DNA of 64,000 nt from JAYPWI01 sp038135065 (GTDB lineage Bacteria > Actinomycetota > Acidimicrobiia > Acidimicrobiales > Poriferisodalaceae). The notes beneath the pieces were generated by a model that made no database searches, had not been told where the DNA came from, and saw only the letters and a list, made by a program, of their open reading frames with translations. Position 1 is the stretch's first letter. The number at the start of each line of letters is the position of its first letter. Shown here piece after piece: positions 8,900-18,099 of this stretch. A program made the position numbers and the translations under genes. The stretch covers positions 56,256-120,255 of the forward strand of contig JAYPWI010000007.1 of assembly GCA_038135065.1 (NCBI GenBank). The letters run 5' to 3'.

Positions 8900-8905
8900 T
8901 ACTCT
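8900..8905 (+). promoter_or_regulatory. -10 box TACTCT of ftsK
   Basis: TACTCT ends 7 bases before the GTG at 8913 and argues for that start instead of the upstream GTG at 8844. Confidence 0.5.
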
Positions 8906-8912
8906 CGCCGAC

Positions 8913-11276
8913 GTGGCCTCGTCATCGCGCAGCAGCGCGTCTCGCAACGGCACCGGGAACGGCAAGGGCCGTCGAGCCGGCGCGTCGGGCGGAGGGAAGA
9001 AGGCTGCACGACCTGGCGCAGTGAGGAAGATGGCAGAAGCCGGCCTCGAGAACCGTGGGCCCGATCTCCTCGGTCTGGCGCTCGTGGTGCTGGCCGTCTT
9101 GAGTGCGCTCGCCCTGTTCGGCGATTGGGCGGGGCCCGCTGGTCGCATGCTGGGTGATGGCATCGGCGCCTTCGTCGGCGTCTACCGGTATCTGGTTCCG
9201 TTTGCGCTGGCCTTCTGGGCTGTCAGCATTTTCCGGGACCGCCTGGCGGAACGCAGCTGGCGGATCGGTTTCGGCATCGTGGTGATCGGGGTGACCACGA
9301 GCGGTATCGCCCACCTGGTGGGGGGTGCGGAGGGTGTCCGAGTCGCAACAGAGGAATTGCGATCTGGCGGCGGTCTCTTGGGGGCGGTGGTGGCCGAGCC
9401 GCTCCGGAAATTGGTCGACGACCCCGGTGCGTGGCTGATCCTCGTCACCACGCTGATGTTCGGCTGCCTCGTTGCACTGGACCTCACCGTCCACCAGGTG
9501 CTGGGGGCAGCGGGACGCGTGGTCCGATGGTTGCGTCACGTGCTGTCGATGAGTGGCAACGCCCTGCAGCAGTTGAGCTCTGATCGCGACCAACCGCTTG
9601 ATTTCGAGCCGGGTCACGAACCCGGCCTGGGGGACAACGAGTCAGCCGGGCTCGACGACGGTGAGCTGGAACCTGCCCCCGTCGCCCTCGATGCGGACGT
9701 CGACGCCGTCATCGATCTCGTTACTCCCGGTGCGGAGTCCACAGCGGAACCCGCTGGCACCGAGGCCTCCCTCCCACGCGGTTCTTCCCGGGGTTCCCGC
9801 GGTTCCTGGAAGCTTCCCGCCTTGAAGCTCCTGGAGCGGAGTGGTCGCCAGGAGATCGACGAACGTTTGCTGCATGCCGGGGCTCGGGCGCTCGAGGCTG
9901 CCCTGGCCAGTCACGGCGTGGTGACGAGGGTGACGGGGATGGAGGTCGGCCCGACGGTCACTCGCTACGAATTGTCCCTGGGTCGGGGGGTCAAGGTGTC
10001 GCGGGTCACCACCCTGCACAAAGACATCGCATATGCGATGGCGTCGGCCGACGTCCGCATCCTCGCCCCGATTCCCGGTCGTTCGGCGATCGGCATCGAG
10101 GTGCCCAACGCAGACCGACATCTCGTAGCCCTCGGTGACATCCTGTCGACCCGTCGAGCACGGGAAGCAACCCACCCGCTCGAGGTCGCTCTGGGTCAGG
10201 ACATCTCGGGTCGGGCCGTGATGGCAAACCTGGCGACCATGCCGCACGTGCTGATCGCCGGAGCAACGGGAGCCGGCAAGTCGTCGTGCATCAACTCCAT
10301 CATCACGTCGTTGTTGATGCGGGCCACACCGGATCAGGTCCGCATGATCCTCGTCGATCCGAAGCGGGTCGAGCTCGGCCAGTACGACCGTCTGCCCCAC
10401 CTGCTCACCCAGGTAGTCACCGATCCGAAGAAGGCGGCCAATGCCCTGGCCTGGGCGGTGAAGGAGATGGAGCGCCGCTACGACGTGCTCTCCGAGGTGG
10501 GGTTCCGTGACATCACCGGCTACAACGAGGCGATCGATCGTGGCCAGCTGGCATCGGACCTGGTGGAGGATCGGGTCTTCGAGCGGATGCCGTTCGTAGT
10601 CGTCGTGGTCGACGAGCTGAACGACCTGATGATGGTGGCTGCCCGCGATGTGGAGGAGTCGATCACCCGCCTGGCGCAGATGGCCCGCGCAGTCGGCATC
10701 CACCTGGTCATCGCCACCCAGCGGCCGTCGGTCAACGTCATCACCGGTGTCATCAAGGCGAACATCCCCAGCCGCATGGCGTTCGCGGTGTCGAGTCTGG
10801 CCGACAGTCGGGTGATCCTCGATCAACCAGGTGCCGAGCGGCTGGTCGGCAAGGGCGACATGCTGGTGCTGAGCGCCAACAGTTCGACCCCGACCCGGGT
10901 GCAGGGGTGTTGGGTGGGTGAGCCGGAGATCCACCAGGTGGTGGCCCACTGGCGTCGACAGGCCCCCGACGTGGTCTACAGCGACGACGTCGAGCGAGCC
11001 GCCGACTCGAGCGTGCCCGTGCCCGGAGGTTCCTCGGGCGACGAGGACGACGACGATCTCATGCTCCAGGCAATGGTCCTGGTGGTGGAGAGCCAGCTCG
11101 GCTCGACCTCGATGCTCCAGCGGAAGCTGAAAGTCGGCTTTGCCCGAGCGGGCCGGATCATGGACCTCCTCGAGCAGCGAGGGGTGGTCGGACCCTCGGT
11201 CGGGTCCAAGGCCCGTGAGGTCCTGATGACCAGCGAGGAGCTCGAGGCCCTCATGGCCAATTCCGGCGGGACCTGA
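8913..11276 (+). CDS. ftsK: DNA translocase FtsK/SpoIIIE
   Basis: 787 aa. A basic Ser/Gly/Lys-rich tail (1-45) is followed by about four membrane segments (about 50-190), an acidic linker, the alpha/beta ATPase motor with Walker A GATGAGKSS (about 449-457) and Walker B VVVVDELNDLM (about 562-572), and a winged-helix gamma domain at the end (LGSTSMLQRKLKVGFARAG) that would read KOPS-type sequences. It pumps chromosomal DNA through the closing septum. Walker B has DELND where DEFAD is common; the acidic pair is intact. The start at 8913 was chosen for its -10 box. The gene ends 10 bases before a convergent gene. Confidence 0.95.
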   Translation: MASSSRSSASRNGTGNGKGRRAGASGGGKKAARPGAVRKMAEAGLENRGPDLLGLALVVLAVLSALALFGDWAGPAGRMLGDGIGAFVGVYRYLVPFALAFWAVSIFRDRLAERSWRIGFGIVVIGVTTSGIAHLVGGAEGVRVATEELRSGGGLLGAVVAEPLRKLVDDPGAWLILVTTLMFGCLVALDLTVHQVLGAAGRVVRWLRHVLSMSGNALQQLSSDRDQPLDFEPGHEPGLGDNESAGLDDGELEPAPVALDADVDAVIDLVTPGAESTAEPAGTEASLPRGSSRGSRGSWKLPALKLLERSGRQEIDERLLHAGARALEAALASHGVVTRVTGMEVGPTVTRYELSLGRGVKVSRVTTLHKDIAYAMASADVRILAPIPGRSAIGIEVPNADRHLVALGDILSTRRAREATHPLEVALGQDISGRAVMANLATMPHVLIAGATGAGKSSCINSIITSLLMRATPDQVRMILVDPKRVELGQYDRLPHLLTQVVTDPKKAANALAWAVKEMERRYDVLSEVGFRDITGYNEAIDRGQLASDLVEDRVFERMPFVVVVVDELNDLMMVAARDVEESITRLAQMARAVGIHLVIATQRPSVNVITGVIKANIPSRMAFAVSSLADSRVILDQPGAERLVGKGDMLVLSANSSTPTRVQGCWVGEPEIHQVVAHWRRQAPDVVYSDDVERAADSSVPVPGGSSGDEDDDDLMLQAMVLVVESQLGSTSMLQRKLKVGFARAGRIMDLLEQRGVVGPSVGSKAREVLMTSEELEALMANSGGT

Positions 11277-11286
11277 TCCCGTTTGC

Positions 11287-11715
11287 TCAGCTGGGTGGCT
11301 CGACCCAGAAGAAGACGAAGTCGTCCCGTTTCGTCTCACCGACGACGGCCACTGCCATGCCGAGCTCAAGCTGTTCGGCGTCGATCCCCCGCAGGGCGCC
11401 GAGGAGGCGGGGACCTTCCTCGAGTTGCACCACGACGTTGACGTAGGGCACTTCGTCCACCCAGCCGCGGTCGACTGTGTAGTGGGTGGTCACCCACGAC
11501 GAGACGGTGCCAGCGCCGCTCACCGGCTCCCAGTGCCACTGATCCGAGAAGCAGGTGGGGCAGTAGTAGCGGGGTGGGTGGCGGTAGGCCCCGCACTCGC
11601 CGCAGCGTTGGAGATGCAGGGTGCCCGTTGCGTTGATCTCGAAGAATTCCTTGTTGAGTCCTTCGGTGGCCGGGATGTACTTCCGGGCCGGGGTCGGTGA
11701 GGATCGATCTGCCAT
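11287..11715 (-). CDS. DUF35 OB-fold, zinc-ribbon protein (thiolase partner)
   Basis: 142 aa. A rubredoxin-like zinc ribbon with CGEC and CPTC (about residues 38-41 and 52-55) precedes an OB-fold, the standard DUF35 layout. In steroid-degrading actinobacteria, DUF35 domains bind the thiolase-like aldolase Ltp2 and are needed for its activity. Here the start codon overlaps the stop of the thiolase-like gene (ATGA), so the two are translationally coupled and most likely form a complex. The reaction could be retro-aldol side-chain cleavage of an acyl-CoA; the substrate is not shown by the sequence. Confidence 0.9.
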   Translation of the reverse strand: MADRSSPTPARKYIPATEGLNKEFFEINATGTLHLQRCGECGAYRHPPRYYCPTCFSDQWHWEPVSGAGTVSSWVTTHYTVDRGWVDEVPYVNVVVQLEEGPRLLGALRGIDAEQLELGMAVAVVGETKRDDFVFFWVEPPS

Positions 11716-12896
11716 CAGCGGTCCCTCCCCAGGATGGCCAGGCTGCCGTCACCCAGGTCGCCGTAGCCAGTGACGACGGCCAACTCGCAGTCCGCGACCT
11801 GGGCGCGCCCGGCCTCGTGGCGGAGCTGGCGGGTCGCCTCCACGAGATGGTTGAGGCCCCAACAGTGTCCCTGGGAGAGCAGGCCCCCGTGGGTGTTCAT
11901 GGGGTACCGGCCGCCCAGGCGGATGTTCCCGTCCTTGACGAAGTCCTTGGCGCCGCCCGGCTCGCACAGGCCGAGGGCCTCGAGCTCCATCATGACCACG
12001 TAGGTGAAGCAGTCGTAGATCTCGAGGACGTCCATGTCGAGGGGCGACACCCCGGCCATGGAGAAGGCTCGAGGAGCAGCGAAGTCGAGACCGAGGCGCA
12101 AGAGCTCGGGCCGGTTGGTGATCTCGTCGGCCGGGTAGGGGTGCCCTTCGGCCCCTCCGAGGTACAACACCGGGGTGTGAGGGAGGTCACGGGCCCGTTC
12201 GGCGGAGGTCAGCACCACGGCGGCCGCGCAATCCGTCTCCAGGCAGCAGTCGAGCTTACGGAGGGGGCCGGCGATCATCGGGGAGGCCAGGTAGTCGTCG
12301 AGGGTCATCTCCCGACCACCCATCAGGGCCCGGTCGTTGAGGTGGGCGTGCTCACGGCACGCCAGGGCGATCTCTGCCGCGTCCTCGGGCTGCACGTCGT
12401 AGAGGTCCACGTAGCGCTGGAGGTACAGCGAGTACCACTGTGCCGCTGCGTACATGCCGTAGGGGGCGTAGAAGTTACGCGAGGTCTCGAGCACTGGACC
12501 CAGGTCGAGCTTGTGCCGGGATGGCTTGACCCCGGCCCGGGGGCGCATGGCCGAGTAGCCGTTCCACCCGAGGGTCACCAGCACGCATTCGGCGAACCCG
12601 CCGCTGATGGCCATGGCTGCGCTCTGCAGGGCCGCCGTCGGACTGGCACCGCCCATGTGGACGGTGACCGAGTAGGTCACCTCCGGCATCCCGAGATGGG
12701 CGGCGATCTGCTCGGTGGAGACGAACCCGGGGGGTGGGATCACCCCGTCGATGTCCGAGGGGCGGAGGCCAGCGTCACGAATGGCATCGACGCTGGCCTG
12801 CAGGATCAGTTCGGCGATCGTGCAGTCGGCGCCGCGCAGGTAGTCGGTTTCTGCGACCCCCACGATGGCGGCATCGCCCGAAATGTTGGTTGGCAT
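11715..12896 (-). CDS. Thiolase-like lipid-transfer protein (Ltp2/SCP-x thiolase type)
   Basis: 393 aa thiolase fold of the SCP-2/Ltp class (N-terminal VGVAETDYLR, central CLETDCAAAVVLTS, C-terminal HGGLLSQGHCWGLNH). At the position of the thiolase nucleophile the sequence reads HMGGASPTAAL, with no cysteine, as in the non-thiolytic Ltp2 aldolases. With the coupled DUF35 gene downstream, the pair resembles the Ltp2-DUF35 retro-aldolase that removes a short acyl-CoA from steroid side chains. That role is inference; a carrier or condensing role cannot be excluded. An AGAAG just upstream of the ATG is the likely ribosome site. Confidence 0.85.
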   Translation of the reverse strand: MPTNISGDAAIVGVAETDYLRGADCTIAELILQASVDAIRDAGLRPSDIDGVIPPPGFVSTEQIAAHLGMPEVTYSVTVHMGGASPTAALQSAAMAISGGFAECVLVTLGWNGYSAMRPRAGVKPSRHKLDLGPVLETSRNFYAPYGMYAAAQWYSLYLQRYVDLYDVQPEDAAEIALACREHAHLNDRALMGGREMTLDDYLASPMIAGPLRKLDCCLETDCAAAVVLTSAERARDLPHTPVLYLGGAEGHPYPADEITNRPELLRLGLDFAAPRAFSMAGVSPLDMDVLEIYDCFTYVVMMELEALGLCEPGGAKDFVKDGNIRLGGRYPMNTHGGLLSQGHCWGLNHLVEATRQLRHEAGRAQVADCELAVVTGYGDLGDGSLAILGRDR

Positions 12897-12917
12897 GCTG
12901 TTCTTCTAGCGCACCGA

Positions 12918-14015
12918 TCAGTCGTCGGGCAGGGAATCCACGTGCTGGCCGACCTTCGGCCCCACCTGCTCGGCCAGGTAGTGCATGGAACGAGGCCAGC
13001 GTCCGCTGTCGTCCCAGTCGTGGCCGACCATGATCAGGGTCCCGAATCGGCCGAGGGTGTCGGCCATGGCGACGAGCCGTTCGGTGACGTGGTCGACGGT
13101 GCCGGCGATGACGCAGCTGTCGAGGGCCCGGTCCACTCCGAGAACACCGTTGAGCTCGTGGTTGTCGAGGTTCTGGTCGAAGCTGGTGACCTTGCCCACC
13201 CCCCGCAGGTACCGGAAGTAGTGGGCGAACACCCCGTCGGGATCGGCCACCACCTCGTCCGCTTCGGCCTGACTCTCGGTGATGAGGATGTTGCGACACA
13301 CCCGCCAGATCGATCGGTCGACGTCGAGCCCGAGATCACGTCGGGTCTGGGAATACGAGGCCCATTGGCCGACCAGGAAGTCGACGGGCACGAAATTGGC
13401 CGAGATGGGGATGAAGCTGCGGCTGGCGATCATCTCGGCCGTGGCGCCCCCGGGCGAGACCATGGCCATGGCCATGGGTGGGTGGGGGTCCTGGAGGGGA
13501 CGAGGAAGCTCACCCACTCCGTGCGACGGCCAGATCTCCCGGGCCAGGGAGGCCGACCAGAACTCCCCCTGGAGGTCGAAGGGTGGCTGGGCCGACCACA
13601 ACTGCTGGATCATGTCGATCGACTCAGCGGCCAGCCGCTGCCGTTCTACGGGATCGGGCCGGCCGAACAGTTCGGCATCGCTGTTGAGGCCCCCGGGTCC
13701 CACCCCGAGTATCAGACGACCGCCGCTGAGTTGGTCGAACTGGGCGGCCTCGGCCGCGACGACCACCGGGTGGCGGTGGCCCAGGTTCACCACCCCGGTC
13801 CCGAAGCGGATGTGCTCGGTCGCGTCGATGAGGCTGGCGAAGAACATGAGGGGTGCGGGCACCCGCTCGGCGCTGGTCGAGAAGTGCTCACCCATCCACG
13901 CCTCGCTGAACCCCAACCGGTCGGCGAGGATCACCGCCTCACGGTCTTCGGCCAGGGCCTGGGCCCATGGCTTGGCGTGGTCATGAACCGGCATGAAGAA
14001 AAGTCCCAGTTGCAT
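12918..14015 (-). CDS. LLM-class (luciferase-like) flavin/F420-dependent oxidoreductase
   Basis: 365 aa TIM-barrel of the bacterial luciferase family. The start MQLGLFFMPVHD, the segment LADRLGFSEAWMGEHF (about 31-46) and the LSGGRLILGVGPG motif (about 98-110) are hallmarks. Members use FMNH2 or F420H2 to oxidise or reduce diverse substrates; the cofactor cannot be settled by eye. It lies 21 bases downstream of nothing on its strand except the thiolase pair that follows it, and probably forms one unit with them (gap 21 bases). A CATGCT hexamer 6 bases before the ATG may be its -10. Confidence 0.88.
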   Translation of the reverse strand: MQLGLFFMPVHDHAKPWAQALAEDREAVILADRLGFSEAWMGEHFSTSAERVPAPLMFFASLIDATEHIRFGTGVVNLGHRHPVVVAAEAAQFDQLSGGRLILGVGPGGLNSDAELFGRPDPVERQRLAAESIDMIQQLWSAQPPFDLQGEFWSASLAREIWPSHGVGELPRPLQDPHPPMAMAMVSPGGATAEMIASRSFIPISANFVPVDFLVGQWASYSQTRRDLGLDVDRSIWRVCRNILITESQAEADEVVADPDGVFAHYFRYLRGVGKVTSFDQNLDNHELNGVLGVDRALDSCVIAGTVDHVTERLVAMADTLGRFGTLIMVGHDWDDSGRWPRSMHYLAEQVGPKVGQHVDSLPDD

Positions 14016-14041
14016 CCGGGCAGCATGGCCCAGTCGCGGGC

Positions 14042-14047
14042 TACGTT
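14042..14047 (+). promoter_or_regulatory. -10 box TACGTT
   Basis: TACGTT ends 6 bases before the ATG at 14054, in the 38-base gap between divergent genes. Confidence 0.5.
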
Positions 14048-14053
14048 CCAGGA

Positions 14054-14962
14054 ATGGTTGAGATGCGCGAGATCACCGACGGCCTGCAGTTCCCGGAAGG
14101 ACCCGTCGTGCTCCCGGACGGCTCGGTGCTCGTCGTCGAGATCCGTCGGGGCACCATCACCCGGATCGACCCCACCGACGGGGCCCGGGACATCGTGGCT
14201 ACTCCTGGGGGTGGTCCCAACGGCGCCGCCGTGGGACCCGACGGAGCCCTGTACGTGTGCAACAACGGCGGGTTCGAATGGCACGACGTCCGAGGACTGA
14301 CCCTTCCCGGAGAGACGCCGGAGGGGTACTCGACCGGGCGTATCGAGCGCATCGATCTCGGTTCGGGCGAGGTCGAGGTGCTCTACGACTCCTGCGACGG
14401 GATTCCCCTCAAGGGTCCGAACGACCTGATGTTCGACAGCGCAGGCGGGTTCTGGTTCACCGACCACGGCAAGACCTACGCCCGTCACCGGGACCGGGGC
14501 GGGTTGTACTACGCCAAGGCCGACGGGTCCGAGATCAAGGAGATGGCCTTCCCCCTCGACGGTCCGAACGGGGTCGGCCTGTCCCCGGCCGGCGACCGGG
14601 TGTACGTGGCCGAGACCCACCAGGGGTCTGTCCTGTACTGGGATCTGGCCGGGCCAGGCACCTTCGCCCCTGGCACCCCCAGCCGGGGTGCCTTCCTGGC
14701 CCGCCCCGCCGGCCGCAAGCTGTTCGACTCGCTGGCCATGGACGCAGAGGGCAACGTGTCGGTGGCCACCATCTCCACCGGCGGGATCAGCACCTTCACC
14801 CCCGATGGTGAGGAACTCGAGTTCGTGCCGGTGGACGATCCGCTGTGCACCAACATCGCATTCGGCGGCCCCGACATGCGGACCGCGTACATCACCCTGT
14901 CGGGTACGGGACGTCTGGTCAGTTGCGAGTGGCCCCGCCCCGGGCTGGTGCTGCCCTACTGA
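14054..14962 (+). CDS. SMP-30/gluconolactonase family protein
   Basis: 302 aa six-bladed beta-propeller. Metal ligands expected in the family can be placed: Glu in FPEGPV near residue 17, Asn in KGPNDLMFD (about 120), Asn in LDGPNGVGLS (about 173) and Asp in the later FDSLAMDAEG blade. Such enzymes hydrolyse lactones or related esters with one divalent metal ion. A lactonase would fit next to the Baeyer-Villiger and hydroxylase genes of this region, but the substrate is unknown. It is transcribed alone and divergently from the LLM gene. Confidence 0.85.
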   Translation: MVEMREITDGLQFPEGPVVLPDGSVLVVEIRRGTITRIDPTDGARDIVATPGGGPNGAAVGPDGALYVCNNGGFEWHDVRGLTLPGETPEGYSTGRIERIDLGSGEVEVLYDSCDGIPLKGPNDLMFDSAGGFWFTDHGKTYARHRDRGGLYYAKADGSEIKEMAFPLDGPNGVGLSPAGDRVYVAETHQGSVLYWDLAGPGTFAPGTPSRGAFLARPAGRKLFDSLAMDAEGNVSVATISTGGISTFTPDGEELEFVPVDDPLCTNIAFGGPDMRTAYITLSGTGRLVSCEWPRPGLVLPY

Positions 14963-14974
14963 TTCGCCGGCCGG

Positions 14975-15922
14975 TCAGGCCACGCAGCGGGGTAGCTGGC
15001 CCCCGTTGAAGGCGACCATGTCGCCGATGGCCACTGCGGTGCCCGGCCACTGGTAGCCGGGTGCTTCGGCTTCCCGGTACGCCACGTGGAGATTGCCGGC
15101 CAGCCGCTCGGTGTCGGTCAGGCCTCCGAAGTCGCCGAGTTCTGTCGCAACCGCTTGTTCGAGGGGAGAGCGCCCGGCCTCGATCCCCTCGCTCGCCGTC
15201 GCCTGGACGAAGCGGAGATAGGTGCGCTGCTCGTCGAGAACTCGTTGGACCTCGTCCCGGGCAAAGGCTGGTCCGTGCCCGGGCACGATGACGTCGGCGT
15301 CGTAGGACCCGATCTCGTCGAGGGCGTCGAGGGTTCCCGAGATCGACCCGAACAGGGCGAAGGGGGTGCCGCCGTGGAAGATGAGGTCCCCGGTGAACAG
15401 CACCTTGCGCTGGGGGATCCAGGCCAGCAGATCGCCCTCGGTGTGGGCCACGTAGCCCAGATCGCGAAGCTCGACGGTGAGGTCGTCGAGGTGCAGGGTC
15501 AGGGCACCAGTAAAGGTGGCATCGGGGGCCCGGAACTGCAGATCACCCCACTGCACACCTGGGAACACTGCGCTGTAGTCGGGAATGCCTGCGGCCATCA
15601 TCACCTCACGGCAGGCGGCGTGGGCGACCACGGTGGCGGCGGGGAACAGATAGTTGCCGTGGGTGTGATCGGCGTGGTGGTGGGTGTTGACCACGGTGGT
15701 GACCGGCTGGTCGGTGACGGAGGCGATGGCATCGATGTAGGCCCGGTTGCGACGCTCGGTCGACGTGGTGTCGATGCTGATGACCCCCGTGTCCCCCACC
15801 ACGAACCCGGTGTTGTTGATGAACCAGGTCCCATCGGGCTGGACGTAGCTGTAGACGTCCGAAGCGACCTCGGTGAGCAGGGCGGGACCCAGTTCGTGGT
15901 CGTGATCGTGTGCAACTGCCAT
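14975..15922 (-). CDS. Metallo-beta-lactamase-fold hydrolase
   Basis: 315 aa. The metal motif HHHADH (H81, H83, D85, H86), a downstream FTGDLIFHGG with the bridging Asp, and VPGHGP with a late His are all present, so an active two-metal hydrolase is expected. It resembles the family that hydrolyses thioesters, lactones or beta-lactam-like bonds; the substrate is not readable. The His-rich N-terminus (AHDHDHE) is unusual. The -10 box TACGCT before the ATG suggests a leaderless mRNA, possibly shared with nothing downstream. Confidence 0.88.
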   Translation of the reverse strand: MAVAHDHDHELGPALLTEVASDVYSYVQPDGTWFINNTGFVVGDTGVISIDTTSTERRNRAYIDAIASVTDQPVTTVVNTHHHADHTHGNYLFPAATVVAHAACREVMMAAGIPDYSAVFPGVQWGDLQFRAPDATFTGALTLHLDDLTVELRDLGYVAHTEGDLLAWIPQRKVLFTGDLIFHGGTPFALFGSISGTLDALDEIGSYDADVIVPGHGPAFARDEVQRVLDEQRTYLRFVQATASEGIEAGRSPLEQAVATELGDFGGLTDTERLAGNLHVAYREAEAPGYQWPGTAVAIGDMVAFNGGQLPRCVA

Positions 15923-15928
15923 GGCCGG

Positions 15929-15934
15929 AGCGTA
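15929..15934 (-). promoter_or_regulatory. -10 box TACGCT (minus strand)
   Basis: Read on the minus strand, TACGCT ends 6 bases before the ATG at 15922. Confidence 0.5.
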
Positions 15935-15952
15935 GTGGAGGGTCCGACCGAC

Positions 15953-17146
15953 TCACCGAAGCCCGTCGTAGACGGCCGCCTCTGCTGCGTCGGCGACCGA
16001 CAGTACGTCGGCATCGGCGAAGGGCAGGGTCTGGGTGAGAAAGACCCCACCGATACCCCGGATGGGATCGATCCAGAAAAAGGTGTTGTCGAGCCCGGCC
16101 CACGACAGGGACCCCGCACTGCGACCGGTCGGTGCGTCCTCGAGGTTGATCTGGAAGGAGAGGCCCCAGCCCTTGGGTACCCCGGGGAAGAACTCGGCAT
16201 CGGCGCTCGCGGCCTGCACGTTGGAGGGCAGCATGGTGACCCGCAGGTCGCCCATCTGGTTGACCGATGCGGTGGCCACCATCTCCGGCGACAGGATTCG
16301 CGCCCCGTCGAGTTCTCCCCCGTTGAGGATCATCCGCACGAAACGCCCGTAGTCGTCGAGGGTCGAAAAGAGACCACCCCCGCCACCGTTGAACTCGCGA
16401 TCCTTGCCGATGGGGTCGGCGGTCGAGGCCCGGAACCGGCCTTCCTTGTTGCGGGTGTGCAGGGTGGCCCGGCGGGCGGCCATGGCATCGCTCAGGCGAT
16501 ACGAGGTGTCCACCATGCCCAGGGGTTCGAAAATGCGGCCGGCCATGAGGTCTTCCAGGGCGATCCCGGTGACCGCTTCGGCCATCATCCCTGCCCAGTC
16601 GATGCCGATCCCGTACTCCCAGCGGGCACCAGGGTCGAAGGCCAAGGGTTGGTGGTAGTCGGCCCGGGTGCCCCCCGACACCCCCGACCCACCGGTCACC
16701 GAGAGGTAGCGGGCCTGGTTGGCATTCCAGATTTCGTACACGAACCCCGATGAGTGGGTCAGGAGGTTGCGCAGGGTGATCTCGGTCCGTGGCGCCCGCA
16801 GCATGGGCTGGTCGCCGTCGAAACCCTCGAGGACGGACACGTCACCCAGTTCAGGAAGGATCTCCCTGGCCGGCTGATCCAGGTCCAGCTGCCCGGCTTC
16901 GACCAGTTGCAGGCAGGCCACCCCGGCCAGTGGCTTGGTCATGGACATGATGGCCACCACCGAATCGAGGGCCATCGGCGTACCCGTCGACAGGTCGGCC
17001 GACCCGAAGGCACCCTGATACTGGACCCCAGCACGGTCGAAGACGCCGAAGGTGACCCCGGGCAACCGTCCCGATCCGGTGGCCTCGGTCAGGATGGCGT
17101 CGATCCGGTCGGCCGTGTCGGTGGTCAGCATGTCAGGCATCTCCAT
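15953..17146 (-). CDS. Class C beta-lactamase-like serine hydrolase
   Basis: 397 aa in the beta-lactamase/esterase (EstB, LACTB-like) family. SMTK (about residues 68-71) supplies the nucleophile and lysine, and the tyrosine of WEYGIGIDW (about 175) fits the YxN position. No signal peptide is visible, so a cytosolic esterase or peptidase is likelier than a drug-resistance enzyme. The start at 17146 overlaps the end of the upstream PhyH gene by 14 bases; an alternative ATG at 17131 would avoid overlap and has GGAG upstream. Either way it is co-transcribed with the PhyH gene. Confidence 0.85.
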   Translation of the reverse strand: MEMPDMLTTDTADRIDAILTEATGSGRLPGVTFGVFDRAGVQYQGAFGSADLSTGTPMALDSVVAIMSMTKPLAGVACLQLVEAGQLDLDQPAREILPELGDVSVLEGFDGDQPMLRAPRTEITLRNLLTHSSGFVYEIWNANQARYLSVTGGSGVSGGTRADYHQPLAFDPGARWEYGIGIDWAGMMAEAVTGIALEDLMAGRIFEPLGMVDTSYRLSDAMAARRATLHTRNKEGRFRASTADPIGKDREFNGGGGGLFSTLDDYGRFVRMILNGGELDGARILSPEMVATASVNQMGDLRVTMLPSNVQAASADAEFFPGVPKGWGLSFQINLEDAPTGRSAGSLSWAGLDNTFFWIDPIRGIGGVFLTQTLPFADADVLSVADAAEAAVYDGLR

Positions 17147-18035
17147 GGTTCAGGGCGTCGCGCCACGGGGTGACGTCGAGGCCGGGATAGCGATCTGCAA
17201 GGCGATCGACGAGGTCGGCTGTCCAGTAGTCGTGGCCCGGCAGGGGTGCCCCGAACAGGGACAACTCGTCGGGCGAACACGACGCTGCGAAGGTGACCCA
17301 GTCGGGGCGAACGGTGACGGGTTGGACCGTGTCGTAGCCGATCCAGTCGTGGCCGGCTCGCTTGAACGCGATGTTCATGAGGAAGCGGTAGCCGCCGGGC
17401 CGGGTGAGGTTGACCCCTCGATGCCAGACGTCGGGCCGGTAGGCCAGGTAGGAACCCCGGCGACCGGCGGCACTGGTCGGGGTGATATCGGGAGGGGTTG
17501 CTCCCGCCCCCAGTACCTCAGTGGGAGCCACTCCTTCGTCCACGTCGGTCAGGTATAGGAACCCCTCGAGATTCCACCAGTCGGGTTCGGGCCGGTCGGG
17601 CACCACGCTGTGGTTGCGGTCCTGGTGGAAGGGCTGCTCGTAGTTCACCACCCCCGTGTACTTGCCCCAGATCCGGGCCTGGTAGAGCCGAAGGTCGTGG
17701 TGGCCCATGGCCTGGCGGGCGAAGTCGACCACCCTGGGGTGTACCTGGAGGCGGTTGAGACGGGCCGACCGGTAGGGGAACATGACATGGCCGACGAACT
17801 GGCCGGTGCGGAACTTCGGGCCGGGGTCGGGGTCGTCTCCGAAGTCGAACCCCGGGTACGAGGTGGCCCCGAACGCACTGCGCACGTCGGGGTCGGTGTG
17901 GAACAGCTCGGGGCGGGGGTACAGGTCCCAGAGTTCTTCCACTGCGTGGTCGATGTCCTCGGTGGGAACCAGGTCGTGGACGACGACCCACCCGTGGGTG
18001 CGCCAGTGCTCGACGGCTGCCTCGATGTCGACCAT
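17133..18035 (-). CDS. Phytanoyl-CoA dioxygenase family (PhyH) hydroxylase
   Basis: 300 aa Fe(II)/2-oxoglutarate-dependent dioxygenase. The 2-His-1-carboxylate triad is visible: H137 and D139 in FHQD, and H205 in DVWHRGVN, with an arginine about 12 residues later for 2-oxoglutarate. PhyH enzymes hydroxylate branched acyl-CoAs or other lipids. The ATG at 18035 is preferred over one nine bases earlier because the -10 box TAGCGT lies 7 bases upstream. The serine hydrolase gene follows with an overlap. It is transcribed divergently from the flavoprotein hydroxylase gene, 64 bases away. Confidence 0.87.
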   Translation of the reverse strand: MVDIEAAVEHWRTHGWVVVHDLVPTEDIDHAVEELWDLYPRPELFHTDPDVRSAFGATSYPGFDFGDDPDPGPKFRTGQFVGHVMFPYRSARLNRLQVHPRVVDFARQAMGHHDLRLYQARIWGKYTGVVNYEQPFHQDRNHSVVPDRPEPDWWNLEGFLYLTDVDEGVAPTEVLGAGATPPDITPTSAAGRRGSYLAYRPDVWHRGVNLTRPGGYRFLMNIAFKRAGHDWIGYDTVQPVTVRPDWVTFAASCSPDELSLFGAPLPGHDYWTADLVDRLADRYPGLDVTPWRDALNHGDA

Positions 18036-18042
18036 GGGCGGC

Positions 18043-18048
18043 ACGCTA
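18043..18048 (-). promoter_or_regulatory. -10 box TAGCGT (minus strand)
   Basis: On the minus strand TAGCGT ends 7 bases before the ATG at 18035. Confidence 0.5.
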
Positions 18049-18099
18049 CCGTCGCGGGCGGGACAGCGTCAGCCAAGGGCCGGAAGGGGATCGGACATC

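Noticed and set aside
9642..11369. A long minus-strand frame antisense to ftsK
   Set aside because: FtsK has complete motifs; the antisense product has none.
11697..14300. An 867-codon open frame on the plus strand across the DUF35, thiolase and LLM genes
   Set aside because: It is a shadow of three well-supported minus-strand genes. Its product is rich in Gly, His and Gln and has no recognisable motif.
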